Notes: generated by a model from the letters alone, not told the origin. Shown: positions 30,780 through 40,892, numbered from the stretch's first letter. The stretch: DNA of 64,000 bases from JBEVOS01 sp044226655 (GCA_044226655.1 JBGAGO010000003.1:62001-126000); one strand, 5' to 3'. Made by a program: numbers and translations.

Positions 30780-31817
30780 ATGGCGTCGAAAATCGCAACC
30801 GATCCGCGCATCGATCCGCGCATCAAGGCGGTTCTGGGCGCGATGCCCGTGATGACCGATGCGGGCGACGCGCCGAGCCGAGAGGCCATGCTCGCCGAGG
30901 TCGCGACGCCCGAGGCAAAGGCCCGCACCGCCCAGCGCGACGCGATGTTCGCGATGATGGACAATGAAGACGTGGCGCCCTCGAAGGGCCTCGTCATCAC
31001 GACGGAGAGCTTCGTCTCCGAACCGGACGGCAACACCGTCAAAATCCAGTACATCCGCCCCGATACGGCCGAGGTGCTGCCTTGCGTCTACTACATTCAT
31101 GGCGGCGGCATGCAGAGCATGTCGGCGTTCAACGGGCTCTACACGGGCTGGGGCAAGATCATCGCGGCGCAGGGCGTCGCCGTGGCGATGGTCGATTTCC
31201 GCAATTGCCTTGAGGCGTCTTCGGCGCCGGAGGTTGCGCCGTTTCCGGCGGGGCTCAACGATTGCGTGTCTGGCCTCAAATGGGTCCGCGCCCATGCCGG
31301 CAAGCTGAAGATCGATCCGGCGCGCATCATCATCGCCGGCGAATCTGGCGGCGGGAATCTCACGCTCGCCACCGGCCTCAAGCTCAAGCGCGACGGCGAT
31401 ATCGGCCTCATCCAAGGGCTCTATGCGCTCTGCCCCTACATCGCCGGCAAATGGCCTGCGCCCAACAGCCCATCTTCGACCGAGAACAACGGCATCCTGC
31501 TCGATCTGCACAACAATCGCGGCGCCATGGCCTACGGCATCGCGGAACTCGAAAGGCGCAACCCGCTGGCCTGGCCGGCGTTCGCCTCCGATGAGGACGT
31601 AAAGGGCCTGCCGCCGACGGTGATCCACGTCAACGAATGCGATCCGCTGCGCGATGAGGGGATCAATTTCTATCGGCTGCTGACCAGGAACGGCGTGCCC
31701 GCGCGCTGCCGCCAGGCCATGGGCACGATCCACGGCACGGAGATCTTCGCGGTGTGTTGCCCCGACATCAGCCGCGATGCGGCGCGCGACATCGCAGCCT
31801 TCGCGCGCGGCCAATGA
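30780..31817 (+). CDS. Alpha/beta hydrolase, HSL-type esterase, inside the transporter operon
   Basis: A 345-residue hydrolase of the hormone-sensitive-lipase family. The oxyanion-hole motif is YYIHGGGMQSM (residues about 105-112). The nucleophile elbow is IIAGESGGGNL (Ser near 188). Asp is in HVNECDPLRDEG and His in MGTIHGTEIF. No signal peptide is seen, so it acts in the cytoplasm. AAGGAG precedes the ATG. It sits between permease oppC and the binding-protein gene (4-base overlap), which suggests it hydrolyses the imported compound, perhaps an ester or a peptide-like conjugate; this is inference from position. Confidence 0.9.
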   Translation: MASKIATDPRIDPRIKAVLGAMPVMTDAGDAPSREAMLAEVATPEAKARTAQRDAMFAMMDNEDVAPSKGLVITTESFVSEPDGNTVKIQYIRPDTAEVLPCVYYIHGGGMQSMSAFNGLYTGWGKIIAAQGVAVAMVDFRNCLEASSAPEVAPFPAGLNDCVSGLKWVRAHAGKLKIDPARIIIAGESGGGNLTLATGLKLKRDGDIGLIQGLYALCPYIAGKWPAPNSPSSTENNGILLDLHNNRGAMAYGIAELERRNPLAWPAFASDEDVKGLPPTVIHVNECDPLRDEGINFYRLLTRNGVPARCRQAMGTIHGTEIFAVCCPDISRDAARDIAAFARGQ

Positions 31818-33442
31818 AGCTAGGGACTCTTTCGCGCCGCGGCGTGTTGGCGGCGGCAGGGGCGGGCGGCTTGTCGCTCGCCGGCTGCGCCAGCGCCAAG
31901 GTGATCGGCTTCGATCCCGCCAAGCGCTCGCTCGACATCGCCAATCAAGGCGAGCCGCTCTCGCTCGACCCGCAGAAATGCTCGGGCACGTGGGAGAACA
32001 ACATCGTCGGCAATATGTTCGTCGGGCTGGTCACCGAGGACGAGCAGGCTCAGCCGCAGCCGGGCATGGCGACGCATTGGGAAACCAGCGAAGACGGCCT
32101 GGTCTGGACCTTCCATCTACGCGAAGCCAATTGGTCGGACGGCGAGCCCGTCAATTCGCATGATTTCGTGTTCGCCTATCAGCGCATCCTCGATCCGGCG
32201 AGCCTCGCGGAATACGCCTCGCTGCTCTATCCGATCAAAAACGCCGAACCGATCAACAAGGGCGACATGCCGCCCGCGCAGGTCGGCGTCTACGCGCTCG
32301 ACGATCGCACGCTCGAAATCCATCTGGAGCACCCGGCGCCGTACCTGCCGCAGCTGCTCATGCATTACACCAGCTATCCGATCCCGAAGCACACCGTGCT
32401 GCGCCATGGCGATGCCTGGGTGAAGCCCGAGAACATCGTCGTCAACGGCGCCTTCAAGCTGGAAAAATGGTGGTCGAACTACATCGTCCACGTGAAGAAG
32501 AACCCGGCGTTCTTCGACAGCCGCAATGTCTGGCTTGAGGACGTCTATTTCTATCCGTCGACCGATGTGAACGCGGCTTCGCGCAGCGTGCTCTCCGGCG
32601 AGCGCGGCTGGTCGACGCGTTTTCCTTCAAACCGCACGCCGGAGCTGGAACGCGATTATCCGACGTTCGTGCAGGTCCATCCTTACCTGGTCGTGAACTA
32701 CTTTGCCTTCAACATGACCAAGCCGCCGTTCAACGACATCCGCGTGCGCCGCGCGCTGACGATGGCGCTCGATCGCGATTTCATCGCTGCGCGCATCTAT
32801 CGCGCGGGCGAGCGGCCGGCCAATTCGTTCATCCCGCCCGGCATCGCCAATTACATAACGGGGCCGCGCTACGATTTCCTCTCCATGCCGATTGCGGCGC
32901 GCAAGGAGATGGCACGGTCTCTCTTAGAACAGGCGGGCTTCGGCCCATCCAAGCCGCTGCAGTTCGAGTTCACGCACCGCAACACGAGCGACAATCCGCG
33001 CGTCGCCGTGGTCGCGCAGAACGATTGGCGTTCGATCGCGCCTTGGGTGACGTGCGATCTCTCCGGCCAGGAGACGCAGATCCACTACGCCAAGCTGCGC
33101 GCCAAAGATTTCATGGTGGGCGACGCCGGCTGGGCCGCCGATTACGACGACCCGCGCTCCTATCTCTATCTGCACGAAACCCGGACCGGCTATCAGAACT
33201 ATCCGGGCTATTCGAACCCCGCCTTCGATCAGATCGTGGTCCAGTCCGATAACGAGCCCGACGGGCAGAAGCGGGCGCAATTGATGGCGCGCGCCGAGCA
33301 AATGGTGCTCGACGATTGCCCGGTCTCCACCACGGTGTTCCTGGTTTCGACAAATCTTGTGCATCCCCGCCTATCCGGGTGGCACGGCAATTTGACGGAT
33401 ATCCACCGGGCGCGCTGGTTCGCCGACAAGGGCTCGGCTTAA
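31814..33442 (+). CDS. oppA: Peptide ABC transporter solute-binding lipoprotein (SBP family 5)
   Basis: A 542-residue extracytoplasmic binding protein. The signal is MKLGTLSRRGVLAAAGAGGL with the lipobox LAGC (twin Arg before the hydrophobic run suggests Tat export is possible). Family-5 features follow: GEPLSLDPQKCSGTWENNIV, then WTFHLREANWSDGEPVNSHD and ALDDRTLEIHLEHPAPYLPQ. VRRALTMALDRDFIA is the conserved helix. Length fits OppA. It overlaps the esterase gene by four bases and is the last gene of the operon. Confidence 0.93.
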   Translation: MKLGTLSRRGVLAAAGAGGLSLAGCASAKVIGFDPAKRSLDIANQGEPLSLDPQKCSGTWENNIVGNMFVGLVTEDEQAQPQPGMATHWETSEDGLVWTFHLREANWSDGEPVNSHDFVFAYQRILDPASLAEYASLLYPIKNAEPINKGDMPPAQVGVYALDDRTLEIHLEHPAPYLPQLLMHYTSYPIPKHTVLRHGDAWVKPENIVVNGAFKLEKWWSNYIVHVKKNPAFFDSRNVWLEDVYFYPSTDVNAASRSVLSGERGWSTRFPSNRTPELERDYPTFVQVHPYLVVNYFAFNMTKPPFNDIRVRRALTMALDRDFIAARIYRAGERPANSFIPPGIANYITGPRYDFLSMPIAARKEMARSLLEQAGFGPSKPLQFEFTHRNTSDNPRVAVVAQNDWRSIAPWVTCDLSGQETQIHYAKLRAKDFMVGDAGWAADYDDPRSYLYLHETRTGYQNYPGYSNPAFDQIVVQSDNEPDGQKRAQLMARAEQMVLDDCPVSTTVFLVSTNLVHPRLSGWHGNLTDIHRARWFADKGSA

Positions 33443-33777
33443 CTTACCGCAAACCGCGCTCAACCTCGCTGATCGGGGATGGAAATTTCCTTCCAGGGCC
33501 TGGCTGTGGAAGGCGATTGTTCTTCTTTGAATTCTGTCATTTGCGGCGCGCCCGCGGCCGAATGCGGCACTTTTGCCACAAATGAGACCGTTCGGCGACG
33601 ATTCTCCGTCGGCGCGTTGACGGCCATTCTGACGGGTTGTTCAAGTTAACGCACGTTCGAGGGTGAGGGCCCTCGGCTGTCGGTGCGCGCCTGAAATAGG
33701 CGCCAGGGGACATAAGCGCTCGCTCAAGCGGGCCGACCGCGCCGTCAGTGCTTGGATATGAGGCTTGGAGGTTCGAC
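33443..33777 (+). other. 335-base intergenic region upstream of the TonB receptor
   Basis: There is no gene here. It holds a possible -35-like TTGACG near 33617 without a convincing -10, a small hairpin CGAGGG/CCCTCG (about 33658-33676), and the palindromic GGAAATTTCC near 33480. The final part carries the GGAGG ribosome site (33767-33771) of the receptor gene. A long untranslated leader is likely, but no riboswitch class is recognised. Confidence 0.5.
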
Positions 33778-36700
33778 GTGAAGACCAACAACAAAGAGCG
33801 GCTGCTTGCGTCATCGCTGATGGCCGGCATGGCGGCGCTGGGTGCGCCGCTCGCCATCGGCGTGGGCGCGCTCGCCATCGCTACGGATGCGCATGCGCAA
33901 CAATCCTACACCAATTTGGACCTTTCCGGTCGGGTGGCGGATTCCACAGGCGCCGCGATCGGCGGCGCGACCGTCACGGCGGTGTCTAGTCAGGGGGTGA
34001 CGCGGTCAGCGACGACTGCTGCGGACGGCACCTTCCGCTTCGCCGCCGTTCCGGGCGGCGACTATTCCGTCACGGTTGCGGCCTCGGGCTTCGACACGGC
34101 TGACACGATTATCAATGTGGCGCCTGGCGCAGCCAATTTCGCGTTCACCCTTGCGCGCGCCGGCTCCGATGAAATCGTCGTCACCGCGGCGCGCGTGCGC
34201 GATTTCAACCGCACCGACACAGGCTCGGTGTTCAACGTCCAGGAACTCGCGTCGCAAATTCCGCTGGGCCGTACGATCAACTCCGCGGTCATGCTGACGC
34301 CGACGGTCAGCCTCGCTGACCCGACGATTGTCGCGAACGGCGTGCGCCGCAACCAATCCGGCGTGTCGCTTTCGGGCACGTCTGCCGCGGAAAGCGCGTA
34401 TTACATCAACGGCATGAACGTGACCGATCTGCGCACGTTCCTGGGCTACGCCGATCTTCCGTTCGATTTCATCCAAACCATCGAAGTCAAAACCGGTGGC
34501 TATTCCGCGGAATTCGGTCGCGGCACGGGCGGCGTCGTCAACATTGTGACGCGCTCGGGTTCGAACGAATGGCACGGCGGCCTCAGCCTCAGCTACGCGC
34601 CCAACTCGTTGCGTGAGGATCGCGGTTTGGCGTACGCGCCGGGCGGAACTGGCAATGTGGGCCAGCTCACGTACAATCAATGGGCAGATGCCGAAAGCCA
34701 GGAAGGCACGGTGTGGGCGAGTGGCCCGATCATTCCGGATCACCTGTTCATTTTCGGGATCTATAACGCCCGCGAGTTCGACAATCGCGGCGCGCTCGGT
34801 TTTGCCGCGCCGAACTCGGCAAACGGCACCGTGACGGACACCACGGCCAATGATCCGCGCTACGGGTTGAAGATCGACTTCGTTCTCAACGAAGATCACC
34901 GCATCGAAGCGACCTATTTCAACGACGAAGAGACGACGGACTATCAGCCGTACAACGTCGCCGCGTCGACCATGCAGATCACGGGCCCGCTGCCGCGCCG
35001 CTGGCAGGATTCGGGCGGTGAGACGACAATCGTTCAGTACACGGGTTCGTTCACGGATTGGTTCACGCTGACGGCCCTCTACGGGAAAAACCGCTCAAGC
35101 TATCTCGACTACGGCCCCGCGGTCGATCTGCCCGGCATTCGTGACCAGGGCTTCGCGACGACGCTGGACGTCGGTCCGGGGCGCCAAGGCGGCCCATACA
35201 ACCGTCTGCATGCCTATGACGAACGGACCAGCTACCGGATCAACGCGGACTTTTATTTCAACCTGCTCGGCGAACACCATGTGCGGGTCGGCGGCGATCG
35301 TGAAGATCTGTTTAGCTTGGCGAACCAAACCTACTCCGGTGGCGCGCTCTACAACGCGTTCGCCGACAACTCGACGAGCTGCACCGGCAATGCGAACGAC
35401 CAAGGTTGTTTGCGTATTCGCACGTATGCGAGCACGGGCGCTTTCGACGCCACGCAGGACGCTTACTACATTCAAGACAGCTGGGACATCACGGACCGCT
35501 TGTCGATCCAGCTCGGCATTCGTCAAGACATCTATGACTACAAGAACCAACAGGGCGAGAGCTTCGTTAACATCGACGACCAGTACGCGCCGCGTCTGGG
35601 CTTCGAATGGCGTCCTTTCGCGGATGGCTTGACGCGGATCACGGGGTCGTTCGGCGACTATTATCTGCCGATCGCGACCAACACGTCGATCCGCGCGGCG
35701 TCCGGCGAACAGTTCTTCGACGCGTTCTACACCGCGACCCGCACGGGTCCGTGTCTTACGACTGCGTCCTGCTCGCCGCTCGTTCTTGATGCCAATGGCT
35801 ACCCAGTCCTTGGCGGCGGCGGCACGCCGTACCGTGTGAGCTACCTCTCGCCTCCGGGCATCCCGGATACGCGCGGTGTGGTCGAACAGGAGCTCGAGCC
35901 GATGTACGAGCGTGAGTTCACGCTGGGCATCTCGCACGAGTTTGACGAAGGACTGCTCAACGGCTGGACGCTGGGTGTGACCTTCACGCACCGCAACCTC
36001 GAGAGCACGATCGAAGACACCGCGATCGGCGATGCATTGGATCGCTATTGCCAACGCACGAGCGCTTCAATTTGCTCTGGCTTCCTCGGCACGAGCTACG
36101 TGTCATACTATCCCTTCGTGCTCGTGAACCCTGGCGATGGCGCACGGGTCTTCGTCGATATGGAAGCGGACTCGCGCTTCCTTTCGCCGGGCGTTCCCAA
36201 TCCCGCTTTCAACCCGGTCTACGTGGATTTGACGGCGGCGGATTTGGCGCTTCCGGAAGCCGAGCGGAAGTACGATGCGCTGACCTTCACGTTCGAACGT
36301 CCGTTCGACGGGCATTGGGGTCTGCAAGGCTCGTATACGCTGGGCCATTCGCAAGGAAACTACGAAGGCGCAGTCAAGTCCGATATCGGTCAGACCGACT
36401 CTTCGATCACGCAGGACTTCGACCACGCGGTGAACATGTTGGGCGCCTATGGCGATCTCCCGAACGATCACCGCCACACGTTGAAGCTTTACGGCACCTA
36501 TGCGCCGTTTGAACGGTTTACGATCGGCGCCAACCTGGTGGTCCAATCCGGCCGTCCCTATGGTTGTATTGGTTACGGGCGACAGTTCGATCCGACCTAC
36601 GCACCGTTCACCGGCACGCCAGGCGCGTGGGCTTGCCCGCAAGGTGCGACGACGACTGCCGTCGATCCCGCGCTCGTGCCGCAGCTCACAGCGCTCGGCT

Positions 36701-37017
36701 TGCCGACGCCGTATTTGCGGCGCGATAGCGTGCTCGTGGGCCGTGGCAATGCCGGTCGCACGGATTGGGTCGAGCAATTGGACTTGAACTTCGCCTATCG
36801 CTTCATTGGCGATGATGATGGCTCGGGCCATCAGCTGGTTGGGACGGTCGACATTTTCAACGTGTTCGATGGCGATGCGGTGACGCGCGTGGTCGAGCAG
36901 GGCGAAGTGTCTGCGGCATCGGCGGCGCAGACCGGCGTCGCCGCGCCGTTCTATGGCTTGCCGCGTACCTATCAGGCGCCGCGCTCGGTGCGCTTCGGTC
37001 TGCGCTACTCGTTCTGA
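33778..37017 (+). CDS. Oar-like TonB-dependent outer-membrane receptor
   Basis: A 1,079-residue receptor. From GTG 33778 (GGAGG six bases before) there is a signal peptide ending in ATDAHAQ. Residues about 40-125 form a carboxypeptidase-regulatory-like domain (DLSGRVADSTGAAIGGATVT, then RFAAVPGGDYSVTVAASGFD). The plug (SDEIVVTAARVRDFNRTD, then NGMNVTDLRTFLGYADLPFD and GTGGVVNIVTRSGSNEWHGG) follows, then a 22-strand-type barrel ending SVRFGLRYSF, with the C-terminal Phe used for outer-membrane insertion. Oar-like receptors import or export large ligands with TonB energy. The codon mix is less GC-extreme than the neighbours. A strong terminator follows. A sulfotransferase gene converges on it. 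Confidence 0.93.
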   Translation: MKTNNKERLLASSLMAGMAALGAPLAIGVGALAIATDAHAQQSYTNLDLSGRVADSTGAAIGGATVTAVSSQGVTRSATTAADGTFRFAAVPGGDYSVTVAASGFDTADTIINVAPGAANFAFTLARAGSDEIVVTAARVRDFNRTDTGSVFNVQELASQIPLGRTINSAVMLTPTVSLADPTIVANGVRRNQSGVSLSGTSAAESAYYINGMNVTDLRTFLGYADLPFDFIQTIEVKTGGYSAEFGRGTGGVVNIVTRSGSNEWHGGLSLSYAPNSLREDRGLAYAPGGTGNVGQLTYNQWADAESQEGTVWASGPIIPDHLFIFGIYNAREFDNRGALGFAAPNSANGTVTDTTANDPRYGLKIDFVLNEDHRIEATYFNDEETTDYQPYNVAASTMQITGPLPRRWQDSGGETTIVQYTGSFTDWFTLTALYGKNRSSYLDYGPAVDLPGIRDQGFATTLDVGPGRQGGPYNRLHAYDERTSYRINADFYFNLLGEHHVRVGGDREDLFSLANQTYSGGALYNAFADNSTSCTGNANDQGCLRIRTYASTGAFDATQDAYYIQDSWDITDRLSIQLGIRQDIYDYKNQQGESFVNIDDQYAPRLGFEWRPFADGLTRITGSFGDYYLPIATNTSIRAASGEQFFDAFYTATRTGPCLTTASCSPLVLDANGYPVLGGGGTPYRVSYLSPPGIPDTRGVVEQELEPMYEREFTLGISHEFDEGLLNGWTLGVTFTHRNLESTIEDTAIGDALDRYCQRTSASICSGFLGTSYVSYYPFVLVNPGDGARVFVDMEADSRFLSPGVPNPAFNPVYVDLTAADLALPEAERKYDALTFTFERPFDGHWGLQGSYTLGHSQGNYEGAVKSDIGQTDSSITQDFDHAVNMLGAYGDLPNDHRHTLKLYGTYAPFERFTIGANLVVQSGRPYGCIGYGRQFDPTYAPFTGTPGAWACPQGATTTAVDPALVPQLTALGLPTPYLRRDSVLVGRGNAGRTDWVEQLDLNFAYRFIGDDDGSGHQLVGTVDIFNVFDGDAVTRVVEQGEVSAASAAQTGVAAPFYGLPRTYQAPRSVRFGLRYSF

Positions 37018-37040
37018 TCGAAAGCGCGAGACAGAAAATT

Positions 37041-37072
37041 GGCGGCGGACCGGAAGGTCCGCCGCCTTTTTT
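37041..37072 (+). terminator. Rho-independent terminator after the TonB receptor
   Basis: GGCGGCGGACC-GGAA-GGTCCGCCGCC is an 11-base perfect stem with a 4-base loop followed by six T. It lies 24 bases after the receptor stop codon. It is the strongest terminator in the window. Confidence 0.92.
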
Positions 37073-37094
37073 GTTCGCCCTTAAGATAGAGCAC

Positions 37095-38555
37095 TCAGCG
37101 GCGATACGCGTCCCAGAACGGCTTCATCTGCTTTTCGTAGCGCTTCCAACCGCCAACGGCGCTTGCGTTCACGGGCGCGCGCACTTGCGCCATGCTCGCG
37201 GTGCGCACGGGCCGCTTCGAAAGGTGAAAATCCTTCACGCCTGGCTCGTTGCTCAGGCGGCAATGCTTCAGCACCCGCGAGATCCAGGCGTCCGGCTTCG
37301 CGACGAGCTCTTCATAGGGAACCGTCAGGATCGTGTCGCCTAACACCTTGGACCAGTGTGCGTGCAAGCGATCCTCCACGCGGAAGCGACGCCCGATGGC
37401 GGTTTGAGACCAACTCCACTGAATGCCTTCATTGAAGCGCGTGCGCAGGCACGACAGCGCAACATCGCCCGGGTCTCGCCGAATCCACAGGATGCTGGCG
37501 TTTGGGAGCATGTGGTTGAGCAATCCCACAAACGGCGAATGGGTCAGCGATTTATCGACGATCCGCCCGCCAGGTCCGTACTTGGATTCAAGCATTTTGA
37601 GGTATGAGGTTCCGAAATGCGTCCAAGGATCGCGCGCACCCCATGACCCCGCCATCACGGCGTTGATCTCGCGCGGCGTGTAGCCGTTCAGCGGCAACAT
37701 GGCCGGCGAGGCGATGTTCAGTTCGCCGCCGTCCATAACGGCGCTGTGCGCCGCGAGAATTTCTTGCAGGAGAGTCGTGCCTGAGCGCGGCAGGCCGACG
37801 ATGAAGATAGGCCGATCGCTCGTCGTGGTGCTGCGCGCCAAAGTTTTGGCGAACGTCTTGTCGTAGGTCTTCGTGAGTTCATCAGCGAAGCGATCATCGC
37901 CATCGCTGTCATAAGGGGCTTGCGCCGCGAAGATCGCCGCGCCGCGCGAGATCTGATCGAATGCGCCGCCATAGTCGCCGACGTCCTCAAGCATCTTGCC
38001 CAAGGCGAGGCGCATACCGGCCTCGCTGTCCGGACGGCCATTGCCGCCGCGCGCACATAGATCGCGCAGCCGCGCCAGATCGGGATCGGCGGCCGTGAAC
38101 TTCTTCATGGTCGCGAGAACGATCCAGGCATCGCCCGTGTCGTCACGCTGGGCGAGAGCGCGGCGCATGCTCTCTACGGCGGCGTCGGCCTCGCCGAGAT
38201 GCGCTTGGCAAAGACCGATGAGATAGTGGGCCGCCGGCATTTCCGGGTGCGTTGCTGCAACGCGGCGGGCGATCTCGAGCGCTCTTTGATCATCGCCGTG
38301 ACGCGCGACTGCCGCGCCCCATTCGATTTGCAGAACGACGTTGTCCGGATCGCCTTGCGCTCGCCGCTCGGCCGCCGCGGCCGCAAGCTTGCCTTCACCC
38401 ACGATCCCCGCAAGCCGCACGACTTGCGCCCAGGTCGCGCCCAGTGGCGGATTGGCGTCGATGATGGCGCGCAGGCGCTCGGCTGTCAGGTCGCGGTCGC
38501 GCGCTTCGAAGGCGGCGGCGGCGGCGCGCAGCATGTCTTTGGGATCGGTGCTCAT
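37095..38555 (-). CDS. TPR-containing sulfotransferase
   Basis: A 486-residue protein. Residues about 1-200 are tetratricopeptide-like helices (PAAHYLIGLCQAHLGEADAA is the clearest repeat). From about residue 250 the sulfotransferase domain begins with the PAPS 5'-phosphate loop FIVGLPRSGTTLLQEILAAH, then RIVDKSLTHSPFVGLLNHML and ILWIRRDPGDVALSCLRTRF (3'-phosphate-binding region). It would transfer sulfate to a protein, sugar or lipid acceptor. This domain combination often accompanies Oar-like receptors in Caulobacterales-type genomes, and here the two genes converge. ATG 38555 is a cautious start; ATG 38561 is alternative. Confidence 0.87.
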   Translation of the reverse strand: MSTDPKDMLRAAAAAFEARDRDLTAERLRAIIDANPPLGATWAQVVRLAGIVGEGKLAAAAAERRAQGDPDNVVLQIEWGAAVARHGDDQRALEIARRVAATHPEMPAAHYLIGLCQAHLGEADAAVESMRRALAQRDDTGDAWIVLATMKKFTAADPDLARLRDLCARGGNGRPDSEAGMRLALGKMLEDVGDYGGAFDQISRGAAIFAAQAPYDSDGDDRFADELTKTYDKTFAKTLARSTTTSDRPIFIVGLPRSGTTLLQEILAAHSAVMDGGELNIASPAMLPLNGYTPREINAVMAGSWGARDPWTHFGTSYLKMLESKYGPGGRIVDKSLTHSPFVGLLNHMLPNASILWIRRDPGDVALSCLRTRFNEGIQWSWSQTAIGRRFRVEDRLHAHWSKVLGDTILTVPYEELVAKPDAWISRVLKHCRLSNEPGVKDFHLSKRPVRTASMAQVRAPVNASAVGGWKRYEKQMKPFWDAYRR

Positions 38556-38631
38556 ACGCATTTGGTGGCGGAAACGCCGCCGCCCTTCAACCCGCCGCGC
38601 TGCTGGGGCGCATCGTCTCAGAGGCCAAACC

Positions 38632-40725
38632 TCAAAACCCGCCGCCAGCCTCCGCATCGCCCACCGCCCGTAGAGCGAACGCGTAGTCGGTGGCGATCTC
38701 GCGCAGGAAATCGAAGCGGCCGGAGGCGCCGCCATGGCCGGCTTCCATGTTGATCTTGAGGAGGCAGGGCCGCCCGCTCGTGCTCGCCGCGCGCAGCCGC
38801 GCGATCCATTTCGCCGGCTCCCAATAGGTCACGCGCGGATCGGAAAGCCCGCCGGTCGCCAGCACGGCAGGGTAGGGCTGGGCGGTGATATTGTCGTACG
38901 GCGAATAGGCGGCGATCTGATCGTAGGCGGCCGCGTCTTCGAGCGGATTGCCCCATTCGGGCCATTCCGGCGGCGTCAGCGGCAGGCTCGCATCGCTCAT
39001 CGTGTTGAGCACATCGACAAACGGCACCGCGCCGATCACGCCCGCCCAGAGATCGGGGCGCAGATTGGCGATCGCGCCCATCAGCATGCCGCCGGCTGAA
39101 CCGCCATAGGCCACGATGTTTCCCGCGCGCCCATAGCCGTGCGCGATCAGCTCTTCCGCGCAGGCGATGAAATCGGTGAACGTGTTTGGCTTCTTGTCCT
39201 TGCGGCCGTCGAGAAACCATTGATAGCCGCGCTCGGCGCCGCCGCGGATATGCGCAATCGCCCACACCCAGCCGCGATCGACCAGCGACAGCCGGCGGAT
39301 CGAAAAATCCGCGTCCATCGATAGCCCGTAAGAGCCATAGCCGTAGAGCAGCAGCGGCGCCGATCCGTCGAGCCTGGTTCCACGCTTCATCAGCACGGTG
39401 ATCGGCACGCGCGCGCCGTCCTTCGCGGTCGCGACCAGGCGGCGGCATTCATAGGCGCCGGCATCGTGGCCGGAGGGAATCTCCTGCGTCTTGCGCAGCA
39501 CGCGCGTGCGCGCGGCCATGTCGTAGTCGAACCATTGCCGCGGCGTGGTCGGCGAATTGTAGACGTAGCGGAGCGTTGTCGTATCGAACTCGTAGCCCGT
39601 GCTCATTTCGAGCGTGTAGGCCTCTTCATCCTGCGCGATCGCATGTTCGCCGCCGGCGCCATCGCGGATCACGATGCGCGGCAGCGCGTCCACGCGTTCG
39701 AGCCGGACCAGGTAATCGCGCGTGGCGGAAACGCCGAGAACATAGCGGCCCGGTTCGTGCGGCAGAAAATCCTGCCAATGCGCGCGCGCGGTTTGATCGA
39801 GCGGGCATTGCGTGAGTTTGAAATCGACGGCGCCGTCCGCGTTGGTGCGCACGATCCAGCGCCCTTGCCAATGCGTTGGGCTATAGATCACGCCTTCCTG
39901 GCGCGGCGCGAACACGACGGGCGCCGCCGTCGGCGTTGCGGCGGGAATGACGAGCGTTTCGCTGGTTTCGTGATCGGCAGCGTTGATGAGCAGAAAGGCG
40001 CGGCTTTCGGTAAGGCCGACCGAGAGGAAGAAGCCTTCGTTCGGCTCCTCGTACACCACCACATCTTCACCGCCGCGCGCGGGCCGGCGCAGCACGCGGC
40101 GCGGGCGGCCGTGCTCGTCGCGGAAAATCCAGAACAGATAGCCGCCCGCGAAAGCGAAATCGCCGGTGGAAGAGGTGACGGGGTCGGGGAGATCGGCGCC
40201 GGTCGCCAAATCGCGTACGCGCACCTCGTAGAATTCGCTGCCCTGCGCATCGACGGCGTAGCCGAGCAGCGCATGCGTCTCGTCATGCTGCACATGGCCG
40301 ACCTCGTAATAGTCGTGGCCCTTCGCTTGCGCGTCGACATCGAGCAGAAGCTGTTCGCTATCTGCGCCGGCGCCGCGCGGCTTGCGCACGTAACGCGGAT
40401 GCTGCGCGCCGGTTTCAAAGCGCGAATAGTAATCCCATGCGCCATCGGGCGAAGGCACAGTGGAATCGTCTTCCTTGATGCGCCCGCGCATTTCTTCGAA
40501 CATGCGCGCCTGCACCGCTTCGCTCGGCGCCAGCATCGCGCGCATATAGGCGTTCTCGGCATCGAGATGGGCGCGGATATCGGGCGCAAGCGCACTGGGA
40601 TCGCGCATCACCGCCTGCCAATTGTCATCCTTCAGCCAATGATAGGGATCGACGCGCACGCGCCCTAGCTGCTCGATGCGAAACGGGCGCATTTCTGCGG
40701 CGGGCGGACGTAACGCATCGGTCAT
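38632..40725 (-). CDS. ptrB: Oligopeptidase B (S9A prolyl-oligopeptidase family)
   Basis: A 697-residue cytoplasmic serine peptidase that cleaves short peptides after basic residues. The beta-propeller covers residues about 70-400 (DPYHWLKDDNWQAVMRDPSA at the start). The catalytic domain carries GYGSYGLSMDADFS, RGGAERGYQWFLDGRKDKK (family marker), Ser in IVAYGGSAGGMLMGA, Asp in GLSDPRVTYWEP and His in MEAGHGGASGRFD. ATG 40725 is used; a longer frame exists. It could degrade peptides imported by the transporter system at 28.9-33.4 kb, but that link is only functional inference. Confidence 0.95.
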   Translation of the reverse strand: MTDALRPPAAEMRPFRIEQLGRVRVDPYHWLKDDNWQAVMRDPSALAPDIRAHLDAENAYMRAMLAPSEAVQARMFEEMRGRIKEDDSTVPSPDGAWDYYSRFETGAQHPRYVRKPRGAGADSEQLLLDVDAQAKGHDYYEVGHVQHDETHALLGYAVDAQGSEFYEVRVRDLATGADLPDPVTSSTGDFAFAGGYLFWIFRDEHGRPRRVLRRPARGGEDVVVYEEPNEGFFLSVGLTESRAFLLINAADHETSETLVIPAATPTAAPVVFAPRQEGVIYSPTHWQGRWIVRTNADGAVDFKLTQCPLDQTARAHWQDFLPHEPGRYVLGVSATRDYLVRLERVDALPRIVIRDGAGGEHAIAQDEEAYTLEMSTGYEFDTTTLRYVYNSPTTPRQWFDYDMAARTRVLRKTQEIPSGHDAGAYECRRLVATAKDGARVPITVLMKRGTRLDGSAPLLLYGYGSYGLSMDADFSIRRLSLVDRGWVWAIAHIRGGAERGYQWFLDGRKDKKPNTFTDFIACAEELIAHGYGRAGNIVAYGGSAGGMLMGAIANLRPDLWAGVIGAVPFVDVLNTMSDASLPLTPPEWPEWGNPLEDAAAYDQIAAYSPYDNITAQPYPAVLATGGLSDPRVTYWEPAKWIARLRAASTSGRPCLLKINMEAGHGGASGRFDFLREIATDYAFALRAVGDAEAGGGF

Positions 40726-40892
40726 GCTGGATCGGGTCCCGTGAACTGGTCTGCTGTGTGGGCAAAGCGCTCCCACGGGTCAACATCGCCCGAGGGCGCC
40801 GCCCGCGCTGACACATTTCGCCGAACTTCTGAAGCATGTCTGAGACACACGGTCCTTAGCGTCCGCCGCTGCATTGCAGAAAGGACGTCCCA

